In this document: positions 48,882-59,560 of the stretch, piece after piece
How the letters are laid out: each line of letters begins with the position of its first letter
Numbering within the stretch: the first letter of the stretch is position 1
NCBI GenBank assembly: GCA_035610835.1
Contig: CM069447.1
Location: 58,225,048-58,289,047, forward strand
DNA: 64,000 nt
Source: Ophiura sarsii
Lineage: Eukaryota > Echinodermata > Ophiuroidea > Amphilepidida > Ophiuridae
Reading direction: 5' to 3'
The notes under the pieces: generated by a model
The model's input: only the letters and a program-made list of their open reading frames with translations
Database searches by the model: none
Told to the model about the DNA's origin: nothing
Made by a program: the position numbers and the translations under genes

Positions 48882-51250
48882 TTAATATTGAATGTTAATC
48901 GGGCCTGATCCACGTTATAACGCGTATCTAAAATACAGATGCAGTTGAGGCCACCAGTTTTCCTAGATGAAAATGGATGATGAATTATAATTCTGTTTTC
49001 TTTGAGGTGCATATAAAACGCTATTACACATCATATTAGTATGTAACTCTCGTCCTGATGAGGCCTGACAAAAAGAAGGTTGGATTGCCCTTTCCAGACC
49101 GACAATAAACTCGTCACAACTCGGTCGCTTTTTGGTGTGTTTTTTAGAAATGACAAATTCGTCACCTTAATGACCTCAATTGGCCTCTATGTGACCCCAC
49201 TCTGAAATAGTTATCCATGCCACCAGACTGTGTCTTTTTGTATATCAACATTTAGTTAACTTATTAACCTCAGTGTATTCCTGTGTGATTTGGTTACTCT
49301 TTGAAATCTAAAAAAAAAAAACCCTACAGACCCCAATATAGAGTCGAAAGAGCTATCCAACTATTTTATTTGTTAGGCCTAATGCAATCTTCGGGTGTAA
49401 AAAACATGTTCGTTTTCCTAACCCATACGCCATTCAAGGCACAGAAGAAACGTTGAACGCTATTCCCGTGTGCAAAGATTGAAACTTGGCCCCTGCAAAG
49501 GCAAGATGGTTTCTAGTTTCTTTCTCTTTGATCGATAAAAGAAAAAATTAAAACTCTAAGAAATCGTTTGATAATAAAATATTGCTAATTGATATAGTTC
49601 TGAATGCAATATGCACGTTTGACGTGTCAAACCGTGTGTGTTCAATATTCATTTGTCTAATGATACAACTTAATATGGACATCAATCCTGTTTCTACGCT
49701 GGTTTTTCATATCGTATGCTTTGGTAAATTGTGTTCCTGTCAATACCATATAAAATGTATCGCCCTATCAAATTGTGATTTATTATTGCGTCGCTAGAGG
49801 ATAAGTTATTGGTATTGTTATGAATTAACTTAGGCCATACTGTTAACAGCATTTGTGGAATATTTGATCACATGAACCAAATTTGCAGGGTAGTATGGCT
49901 AGAGAGGGCATTACAAACGTAAGCGGTATATCACCTGACATTTCAACACTAGAAGACTTGTATTCCTAGTAATAATATCCATGGTAGTGCGGTAATTTCT
50001 AAGTACTATCGCAATTATATGTCCAGGCAATACTCAAATCTACGGCAGGTTTTGTAATTTTAGTATATAGAACAATGTGTATTTTATCCTGCGTTGTCTC
50101 AAGTTACACACCCAGACAGTAAATATAAAAGCATCCGGACCTTACAATACTGCAATCTGTAACAAGAAACTAGGCTGACAATAAAGCATTTCTTCACATT
50201 AGGAACGGGGTTATCTGGTGAATAGAATTTATACCATGCATATTTTTGGTTTTTTGTATCACGACACTATTGTTCATGTCACAAGAGTATTGAAATTTGA
50301 TCCAGACATAGTGGGTATATATTATTACCACGAGTACAACTAACGGAGTGAACTGAATTTTCCTGTAAATTGTAGATGATATTTGTTTTCGGAGTGATGG
50401 AGACCAAGACTAACAATACATATATAAATTATGATTTTTTTGCAATCAAGGATCAGGATGTCGGTTTCCACTTAATCTCGTTCCAACAAAAACGTGATTT
50501 CCCTGGAGACGGAGGATGATTTGGAAGTAGCCCGAATGAATAGGGATAGCGACGGGTCCTGTGACCATGGTGCGATCTATTATAAAGACTTTTCACTGGT
50601 CATCTTCGTTGGCTTCAATGTCTTATCGTGAAGCGCTGTAATCCATATCGTGAGGCACTGCAATCCATACATGACACCGACTATTCGCCCTTTCTATTTC
50701 CGACCGACATGCATAGCACTACAATATACCCACTATGACGTCACTGATTTTATTACTATCATGTACACAGAGTACCTTGGAAACTAACATCAACATGGCA
50801 AAATGAATAGGAAGAATATATCTATGTGTAAATAGTTATGTCTCAATAAACGATGGTGATTGTGTAGCGAATTTTACAAATCCTAAAAATGCTCACCGCC
50901 TAGTTAATGAATTGACATGCATCAGAAATTACATACATGAGCATGAGTTATTACACTGCGATTGTTAAGAGTGCAATGCGGTACCATTGTCACCTTCAGT
51001 GACCATGTCGGTGTAGTTTTATATCAGTATAATACGAATATACGATTATAATGTATGAGTCATCCTCTGCCGTCAAGTCGAGATTAACTCACATTTGTAC
51101 TAGTCATCCAACATAAATCAATGTGTTTCCAAGGTCCAATCTGGCTAGATCACCCAGATAAAATGGAGCTAAGATAGAGACATTTTAACCTTGAGATATT
51201 CCCAAAGGATATAGCGGGTAAAGAGTGGACCTTAGGGTTCAAGCATTAAG
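48882..51250 (+). repeat. Large repeat unit, second m-block half, copy 2
   Basis: Continues the repeat unit interrupted by the array: GGGCCTGATC near 48900, GATTGAAACTTGGCCCC near 49478, the second-half landmarks from 49680 (CTGTTTCTACGCTGGT) and GCTGACAATAAAGCATT near 50175. Matches 22700-22990 and 25093-26880. No intact gene. Confidence 0.65.
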
Positions 51251-51272
51251 GCATTGCATATTTTGATGAAGG

Positions 51273-51603
51273 GTTAAGTCTTAGATACTGGTCCAGTATC
51301 GCTCAACACAGGAACATAACAATTGTCGTATCGGTCGATACTGGTACGATTTTACTGTTCCAGTATCGGTCGATACTGGAACACCAAATTCGGGCGATTC
51401 TCGTACACGTTATATCAGTGAGATTTGTCCCAGTATTGAACGATTCTGGTACACAATTATGTTCCAGTATCGCCCGATACTGGTACATTTTATATGTGCC
51501 AGTATCGGTCTATACTGGAACACTTACTTTGTACCAAGATCGTTTGATACTGGGTGTTCCAGTATCGGACGATACTAGTACAGTCCAGTATCTAGGACCT
51601 AAC
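51273..51603. mobile_element. Palindrome-array element, copy 2
   Basis: Ends are a 19-bp inverted repeat with two mismatches (51273-51291 and 51585-51603), containing TAGATACTGG. About eight palindromes of the CCAGTATCG..CGATACTGG type follow, with spacer sequences clearly shared with 26919-27294 (for example TATATCAGTGAGAT near 51412). The two elements therefore share descent, not just a monomer. Confidence 0.8.
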
Positions 51604-52040
51604 GTTTATTTTACCATAGATACGAGACGAAATAAATTAATCAACACCTAAGTGATGAATTGATGTAGGTACATACGTGTTCCGAATACTAACCTGTATT
51701 GTACATATTTGTACATCTTTCTCAACATCGGTATTTAACTAACGACGAATTGATTTGGCCCACAGAGTGAAAAATCTATATGTGGGTTTCCGTCAGTGCT
51801 TTACAACGATAGCAGCAAAGCCCGTCGCTTGAAGAGCTGCTAAGCAAAGTATGTTCCTTTAATGTTACAGCGTCAATTGCATTGCGCTTCTGTTCTACAT
51901 ATATATGAGATAGTTAAAAAAGGGCATACATTGAAATGCAGAGTAAAATAGTCTACTTACACTCTATTTCGTTAACTAATTTGTTCATGTACGCAGAGCT
52001 TTCCTAGCTTTTCAAGGTCAAATATAGTAGTGTTTGTTGA

Positions 52041-52652
52041 TAAACACTGCACAAAAAGAAAGTATCCATTTTTGAGGGGCCTTGTGTTCAATTCTTAGGA
52101 TCCTAAATAAAATTTAACAAGTGGGAAAGAACAGGCATTTAATTCCTCCCGCGCATTTTGACACCTCATTTGTCACAATAGCACCAATATTGATGAGACA
52201 GTGGCCATTTGAATAGAAAATTATGCAGTGTCCATTGATGTACTTAACCTTATACCATGATAAGAGCGTAATCAAAACAGTAAATCTAAAGTGTACCTCT
52301 TATTTCTCTCTCTCCATGAAAAGGCACTCATAACCTGAACATCTCACATTGTCAATTGCTTCAAACACCTCACTGTATCTGCCGGTGTGAGACTCATCTT
52401 TTACAATGACCAGGATCATTCATGTAAGCCAACACCTCTCTTCATTTCCGTGCAATCTTTCATCTAACTCCATATCGACGAGAAACTTCAGTTACAGAAA
52501 CTCTAAAACTTTTCATTGACAAATGAGGTGTCAAAATGCGCGGGAGGAAATGCCTGTTCTTTTCCATTTGTTGAATTTATTTAGGGTCCCAATAAATAAG
52601 AAGCTTAGGCGCCTCGAATAAAGTGAATACTTTCTTTTCGTGCGGTGTTTAT
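52041..52652. mobile_element. Fold-back MITE with arms of about 140 bp
   Basis: The left arm starts TAAACACTGCACAAAAAG and the right arm ends with the complement of TAAACACCGCACGAAAAG. The mirrored sequence continues to GACACCTCATTTGTCA (52160-52180 against 52516-52540). TA at both ends suits a Tc1/mariner-type target. The centre (about 52190-52510) is unique and non-coding. Confidence 0.85.
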
Positions 52653-52667
52653 TAAGTTTATAACTTC

Positions 52668-52670
<3 letters not shown>

Positions 52671-52705
<35 letters not shown>
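52671..52705 (+). repeat. (TA)n microsatellite
   Basis: About 35 bp of uninterrupted AT dinucleotides, immediately next to the fold-back MITE. Confidence 0.95.
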
Positions 52706-52707
<2 letters not shown>

Positions 52708-52893
52708 GACACTATAGTTCAATCAGTTCCAAATTGTTCGGTTTTTATCAATCCGTGCGCAAAGGTAATCCAATCGAACATGCGCTATTTTGACAAACGC
52801 AAGCGTCACGCTTACAATGACACCGCGACATTGCGCGCCATATTGTGCCATGCGAGCGATATGCGCGCGACGCGTCTTCTGAATTCATTCGCA

Positions 52894-53093
52894 GGAAAGA
52901 ACAGAAAAGAGCCGAAAAGAAAAGAGCAGAAAAGAAAAGAAAAGAAAAGAAAAGAGCAGAAAAAAAAGAAAAAGAAAAGAAAAGAAAAGAAAAGAAAAGA
53001 AAAGAAAAGAAAAGAAAAGAAAAGAAAAGAAAAGAAAAGAAAAGAAAAGAAAAGAAAAGAAAAGAAAAGAAAAGAAAAGAAAAGAAAAGAAAA
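52894..53093 (+). repeat. (AAAAG)n microsatellite, copy 3
   Basis: Starts impure (AGCAG and AGCCG variants until about 52970) and becomes regular AAAAG. The right flank (ACTCGAGTAATGGGG near 53120) corresponds to 11305-11320. Confidence 0.97.
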
Positions 53094-53585
53094 CACGATA
53101 TTGCTCTTGCTATAACGAAACTCGAGTAATGGGGTTTAATCATTAATATACTCATCTAATTCGGAAGTTCAATACATTACGTTTTCCCATACATTGTCTT
53201 AATGTTGATATTGCTAATGCATGTGCGTATTTACATCAAAAAGTGATGATGATTACCTATCAATCAATTCGAGCTAATGGAATAACCCTCAAGAGAAAAT
53301 AGTCTGATTAAAAGATCATTAAATCAATGCGTGTATTTGTTCTCTCTACTGTATATTGATTTGCGCACTTCCTTTGAGTTTGAACTACTGTACAGTAGCT
53401 AATAAAAAAATCCGACATGAATCGAGTACACCAGTCAAATATATCACAATTAAAGGTCGCCTGTCGCACGTTTTAAAACAGAAATATATGCCTCAGTGAT
53501 TGCGTGAATAATTAGGTTATTTTTTTCTCGTTTAATACCTTGATGAGTGTTGTTAATTAAGAGTGAATTGACAGATCCAATACTA

Positions 53586-54674
53586 CAGGGTGTCCCAAAA
53601 GTCTATGCACGTTTTTGATGAGTCATATCTCATAAAATATAAATCATATGGTATAAACTTAACTATATTGTGATAGACGAGGTTTGGGAAATTAATTTGA
53701 TACCGAACACAACCCTATTGGTGAACCCACAACATTATAAAACTGGTTGAAAGTCATTGGCCGTGTGCCAGACCAACCCATACCAAGTACCACACATGGT
53801 TGCTAAAGGTGCGCATATATTAACGGTATGAAAGCAACGTTGCGCATTAGTCACAGTTCACTGCTTACCTTGCAACATTACTGTTATTTAATACCAAACT
53901 CGGTCACTCACAACATAAATAAGCGTAGTAGACAACATTGCACAGCAAAAGTCTTCATTCAAGATGGTTTACAGCATAGATAAGCGAATACAAATTGTAT
54001 GGTTCTACGCTGAAACACATTCAGTTCAACTTACTCAACAAAAGTTCAGAAAACATTTCAAAGTGAAACGCGCACCAGGAAGAATATCCATTTCATTTTG
54101 AACACAGGAACATATTCTAAATGGGTAAAACAACCTTCGATGAGGCCTTTAAGCAGCATTACAATAATCCGCTAAGTTTAAATTTTAACATGTTTGACAG
54201 CTGTGTGATGTGTGTGTTCACTTTTCTTTTACGTTATTTAATTGTTTAGGTCTGTGTTTTTGCATTAGCACACGTCTCTGTATACATGGAAAATATTTAA
54301 ATTAGATTTCACTATAGAAACGAAAATTATGTGTGATATAGTTTGTTATTATGATGATATCACTGTAATGTAAAATTTTAAATATTACAATTGACGGATC
54401 ACTTTCCATGTAACCAACTCTACCCGTATTTTTGTTAAATCTCAATAGGTATGGATTTATGAACTTTATTCCTCCTAAGTATAAAATTACATTTTTGCAG
54501 TAATACATATTTTACTTCTAGGGTGGCATTACAAACAGATGTTACTCCAATGTTTGGTATCAAAATTATTTCCCACCTCTCCTCTTTCTAAATATGTATT
54601 CATATTTTCAATACGACTTCTATTTTGTGAAATACAAAGCTTCAAAGTCGTGCATAGACGTTTGGGACACCCTG
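53586..54674. mobile_element. Mariner-like element, copy 3, with clean empty sites elsewhere
   Basis: CAGGGTGTCCCAAAAGT ends, TA at 53584-53585 and 54675-54676. The uninterrupted sequence AATACTACCTTAAGCGCC at 13617 shows the single TA before insertion. The interior matches 11676-12769 closely. Confidence 0.92.
53964..54101 (+). pseudogene. Transposase helix-turn-helix fragment, copy 3
   Basis: Begins with ATG and keeps RIQIVWFYAETHSVQLTQQ and KRAPGRISI, then a small deletion brings a stop at codon 46. No catalytic part. Confidence 0.5.
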
Positions 54675-55089
54675 TACCTTAAGCGCCCTCTGTTGATATG
54701 GAGTGTTCATCGGACCTTCTTCAAAGTAATAATGCGTATCTAATGAATAATACATACCATATGATCGGGCCACCAGTTTTAAGAAGTATACAATGGACAA
54801 TTAAATTCGTATTTAGAACTTGCATTTTCTTTGAGTTGCATATCTAAAATTAAAGCGCTGTCGCTCGATCATAATTCAATATGAAACTAATATAATCTAA
54901 TCTAATTACAAGCATAACGTTCAACGCTATTTCAGTGTAGACAGGTTGAAACCAGGAAACCAGACCCCTTGCAATGCAAGACTGCCGACTATTTTGCGCA
55001 TCCTTTGATTTCTCTTCAATTAATAAAAACAACATAATTGACTGTCTAAGGAATCGTCTTACATTGTTCATTGATATGGTTCTGAATGC

Positions 55090-55917
55090 AAACTGATGTA
55101 AGAGAGAATTAGGTGATAGAGAACATTTGGCGAACTGCCATGACATTCAAGTTCAGCCAAATCCTTACAATGAAACACATGTTATCAAATTAGAGGCCAA
55201 TGACCTGCCCATGGATGAGGTGGCACATCAACGAAATGATATGACAACAGAACTTATTAATGTAAGTAGAGATGAGCTAGTCATGCTTCAGCAGGCAGAT
55301 GTCAGTTTGGCAGATATTAGAGATAGATTAGTCCCAATAGGTGAAATACATAAGCACAGAATTTGTCTTTTTGAAGATAAATGAGTGATAACACGGAAGG
55401 TGGAACCAAAACAAGATTCACAAAGTACCAATTTGGCCAGACAATTTGATCAACGTGTAGTTCCTACACGATGTAGGGACAGTATACTGACACTTTCTTA
55501 TGATGCCCCAATGGCAAGGCACCTTGGGGTCACTAAGACTAAGAATAGAGTTTTAGCACATTTCTAACTGGTCTGGTGTGTTAAGGGATATCTATAATTA
55601 GTGTAGGTCATATGGCGTGTGCCCCATGCCTATTATAGACACCCCTTTCAAACGTATTGCTGTTGACATAGTTGGACCTTTGAGTATAACCAAACGTGGG
55701 AACAAATATCTTATCACATTGTGTGATTAAGCAACTAGGTATCCACAAGCTATATCCCTCAGTCGAATATCCGAGTAGAAACGGTAGCTGAACCACAGCT
55801 GGAGGCTGGATCACTTATAGGTGTATTCAGCAGGGTGGGTCTGTGGGATGAGCTGGTTCATAATCAAGGCTCCAATTTACTTTCCAAAGTCATGAAAGAA
55901 TTATGCAATACTCTGCG
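55090..55917 (+). pseudogene. Ty3/gypsy retrotransposon pol fragment (integrase), better-preserved copy
   Basis: One frame runs 55127-55567 with a single TGA at 55382. It includes ELINVSRDELVMLQQADVSL, a region before the integrase, and VVPTRCRDSILTLSYDAPMA, then HLGVTKTKNRVLAHF. After a one-base shift the second half reads WSGVLRDIYN, CRSYGVCPMP (the cysteine pair of the HHCC zinc finger), PFKRIAVDIVGPL (first catalytic aspartate), RGNKYLITLCD and ATRYPQA. The later motif reads HNQGSN where DQGSNF is expected, so a catalytic aspartate is lost. No LTR, protease or reverse transcriptase is present. The segment ends abruptly at 55917 at the A-block. Confidence 0.75.
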
Positions 55918-56209
55918 CATCTCCACATTCAAGATATTTGAAAGGATATATTAATAAAAAAAATTAATGGGATTTGACAAACTATAATGATAAGTAACTG
56001 TGTCATTGTCCCGACGATTTCAACGATGCGGTATGCTGATGGATAAGAAGCGCCGCGCTTGTTGATATATCTATCTAGTTATGTACGTATCTCGCATTTA
56101 TATTGCCATTGAGCATCAAACTGTATAGCCATTTAACCATGGAAATAGTTCAGTACGTTTAAAGATGCTGTTTATTACATGGACGTCTCACAAGCACGCA
56201 TTATAAAAG

Positions 56210-56287
56210 TACATACCTTTGCTTTTAACTGCGGGGAGTGCCGGTGTGGGTAAGAGTACATTGTTAGAACATGCTGATATCAATTGA
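56210..56287 (+). pseudogene. Intact Walker-A-like (P-loop) peptide in the A-block
   Basis: The frame gives LLLTAGSAGVGKSTLLEHA followed by DIN-stop. All key P-loop positions (G, G, G, K, S/T) are present after a hydrophobic strand. Upstream the frame is closed within a few codons unless one A is dropped, as in the copy at 30455. The same frame is open again for about 30 codons after the TGA. Confidence 0.35.
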
Positions 56288-56351
56288 CATTCGACGTCTC
56301 ATGCGTTAACCTCCAGATATTTTGATAACAATAATATGCAGACTATGTTGA

Positions 56352-56579
56352 TTGAAATGTATACCACTAAGTCACATCTTTAAAACGTGTTATGCGCATT
56401 CAAGCCCGATTAGAAGTGACGTGTCAATGCCAACTGCGGAGCTTGCGTGTATGACTGCTGTTGATATTTATATTTGTTATGGACAGCAATGTGTTTGTTT
56501 CTTGTATAATGTTGATGGTCATACATGTATAATGGATTGTAATAATAATGTTATACTTTGTTATGGAATAACTGTATAA
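56352..56579 (+). pseudogene. Cysteine-rich domain, first repeat
   Basis: A 75-codon frame almost identical to the minus-strand copy at 8094-8324 (CYAHSSPIRSDVSMP, ACMTAVDIYICYGQQC, VCFLYNVDGHTCIMDCN, ILCYGITV-stop). The second repeat follows at 56627-56790 (ACMTASDFDNSCAQR, VCFVSNSIDNTCMMDC, NCVILCYRITYN). Then come a degraded membrane segment and a basic stretch with RRHNPS, frameshifted, at about 56800-56935. No family recognised. Confidence 0.4.
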
Positions 56580-59560
56580 CTTTTTGCAACACTTTTATTA
56601 GTTAAGTTATTTTTTTAAGTGGGTCCCGCATGTATGACTGCCAGTGATTTTGATAACAGTTGTGCACAGCGATTTGTTTGTTTTGTATCTAATTCAATTG
56701 ACAATACATGTATGATGGATTGTAAAAAGAATTGCGTTATACTTTGTTACAGAATAACTTATAACATGCTGACTCTCCGCTCCGACCAATAGGAATTATT
56801 ATTATGTTGCCGTATTATTAAATGCTTGCGTAATGTTATGGTTATATGATGATACGCAGGCACAATCCTTCAATGAAGTATTCAATAAGAACTAAAACAA
56901 GCGCACTCATGTGCTTATGGAAGGGAAGAAGGAAATGTGCATCATTACATTGTCGAGGGTATTACATAGTTACGTATATAATAGTGAATACGTCCATGTT
57001 AAAACACAATTTGAATAATATTTTGTGTACATCTAACCAATTGTGTGATCACCAATACATGTTTGGCTTTGTAAACATATTTAAAAAAACGGCATTTCAA
57101 AACAAAATGTTAAACATCACACAATAGACCTACGTTTACAATACGTCACTATGTGATACAACCGACCGTACGTCATTATATAATATCACCGAAAAAACGT
57201 GTTTTTTATGATTATTGCAACCTAGCTTTCAAATCTTCGTGATTCATTTTTTAAGGCCAACCTTCACAGAATGGTGTTTTAATTGAATCGATAAGAACGC
57301 GTGATTTGACAAGTTTCACGAGATTTTATTATGTTTACAGCTGTCGGAGACTTGGGAGTTTTCGCGGAAGATTAAGGAATGTTAGTTCATGTTATAATAT
57401 TCAAACGCCTTAGGACGTATACTCAATTACATACACACGGCAACTGGATCCGATTTGATGGATGCTAACTTAAATCTTATATTTTTATATACCTGATGCT
57501 AAGGAAATTCGAAATTTATACCACTGCGTTCATAATGAATTGTTTTCTCGGATGATGAAGGGAAATCCCATGAGTGGTTTCAAAAGCATTGCTTTGATGT
57601 AATATAATAAAACAATGTTTAAAACACCGACTAATTCCACCAGGAAAAGATGAACAATGTTAAAGCATATATAACACGTTTACACGATAGTCAAAAGTAA
57701 ATACGGTTTTAAGAAGCAGTAGCACTCAATTTTTCTTTAAAATGCAGAAAAGTCAATTCTGTGTAAGATAGTGTGAATAGCAGTTTGGACGAAGATTTGC
57801 CATGATAATCGGGGGCTTTCACCAACGTTGCAGTAAATGTAGCGTTAATGTACTCATACAGTTCCTTCCTGGATAACATTCAATCCTCTTTACTTAAGAT
57901 CAATCTTAGAACAGAAACATCCCTCAGTACTCCAGATTGTTTGTCACGTGTATCCTTTACAAGGAAGGCACGCTACATAAGTACTTACTCAAGAAGAGAA
58001 ATGGTTAATCTAACAACAGAACACAGAGTAACATTCTCACATGCTGAATATCGATATAGGGATTTCGCTTATTTCTCATCAAATTACCCAGCGTTCATTG
58101 AGGCATTTTTGGCAGAGATATCTTACTTTATTCGTTTCGTACTCGAGTGTCTCCTTAGACTAGATAACAAGGGCATCCATTGCGTATAATGGCGTGTTGC
58201 GTTGTTTCAGAGAAGTGTAAAACATCCCTAAGGAAATCAGGTCTTGTTGAGGGGAGAAAAGTCAACGAATCAGTGGTGTGAATCCTACTGTATTGTGTTA
58301 CAATGAAAATATCATGTGTGTTACAGGCTGTCTTAAAATGATTAGTACCCATCGATGCTTAAAGTTCATTAATTTGACATTTAGGTAAGTTGTTTTCTCG
58401 TCATCTTTGACATGCTGTACCCTTTCATTAAAAGTTAAGATTATGCATATCGGACTTAATTAACTGATGTTACCCTCCATTGTGTAAGACATGGGATTTC
58501 ACCTTTTTGGCCAAGTGCAAAAAAAAAATGTGTATGTGATACATTTGTTTGCAAGAAACAAACATAGCCTCTCAATCTTTTGTCTGCCGTTGTTCCTATT
58601 TTAAACCGTTGTTTGTTATGGTTGTTCAAATCATTAATATTCTTCATTTTGATTACATTTGAAGATTATAAATGGATCGTCACACATAAGTGATCACAAG
58701 TGTCCCAAATAAAACTATGCATGGGGTCACTCAAGTATGACGAACTTCTATTACACTTCAAATTGATTTAAAATGAAGTAGTAATCAATTTTCGCCGATT
58801 GCGCTAAAACGCAAAGAACAGTGTTATAGGGCGTCTACGTGATCTCTTTTACATCCCTTGCGCTAATTTTAACGACAAACAATGAGTGTACCACCTTACC
58901 CGGGTGTAGGTTAAGCCATCAAGGTGGTTGCCTTTGTCACCTTACAATTCTTAAACATCGCCATATTGACAAATATCTTAATTGTATGGTCCTGAATCTT
59001 ATAGTACGAGTATATGTTAGAATCACCATTTCCCTCACTTATTAGCAAACAACCGTTTGACATTCCGATATTTGGAACTCTTTTTGGCGAAAACTTAATA
59101 TTTGCCAACATTTAACTGTACAGACGAATACGACTGGATTTTGAGGTCGGTCATGTTCGTGAAGTTATTGTGGCGTCATGCGTAGGACGTGTTGTTCTTG
59201 TTTTGGTATGTATTGAAAGAGGAAACCTCTAGCTATACCATGGTACCAACAATAAGCATACTCTGCACCTCGGCTTGGATTTTATTTAGTCGTCTGTTTC
59301 ACGCGGAGAACCAGGCTGGGGTAAGACTACATTGAAGTTTACCGGAAAAAAACATGATGATATAGGCAATTCGTGCTGCCACTATCGTTTTATTTTACTT
59401 GGATATTTCTATGGAGTTATTCAATCAATCACGATAGCAGCATACTGTAGTATAAAAATGTCAGTGAATAATTCGGCTAAAATAATAATGTTATGATGAT
59501 TAGTTCTGATCTACTTTCCATGGACTAATTTGTATGTAATGTTATTTTAACGAACACTTG

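Larger units (their letters stand above)
53160..55090 (+). repeat. Large repeat unit, m-block, copy 3
   Basis: Same landmark order as 11345-14060 and 27950-28690. A mariner-like element sits at 53586-54674, precisely inside the AATACTACCTTAAG site that is empty at about 13617 and 28357. Confidence 0.7.
55918..58785 (+). repeat. Large repeat unit, A-block, copy 3
   Basis: Parallel to 16085-18990 and 29466-33420, but with a deletion after about 55945 that removes the exon-like frame seen at 16344-16547. It keeps the Walker-A-like peptide (56210-56287), both cysteine-rich repeats and the downstream non-coding part. Confidence 0.7.
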
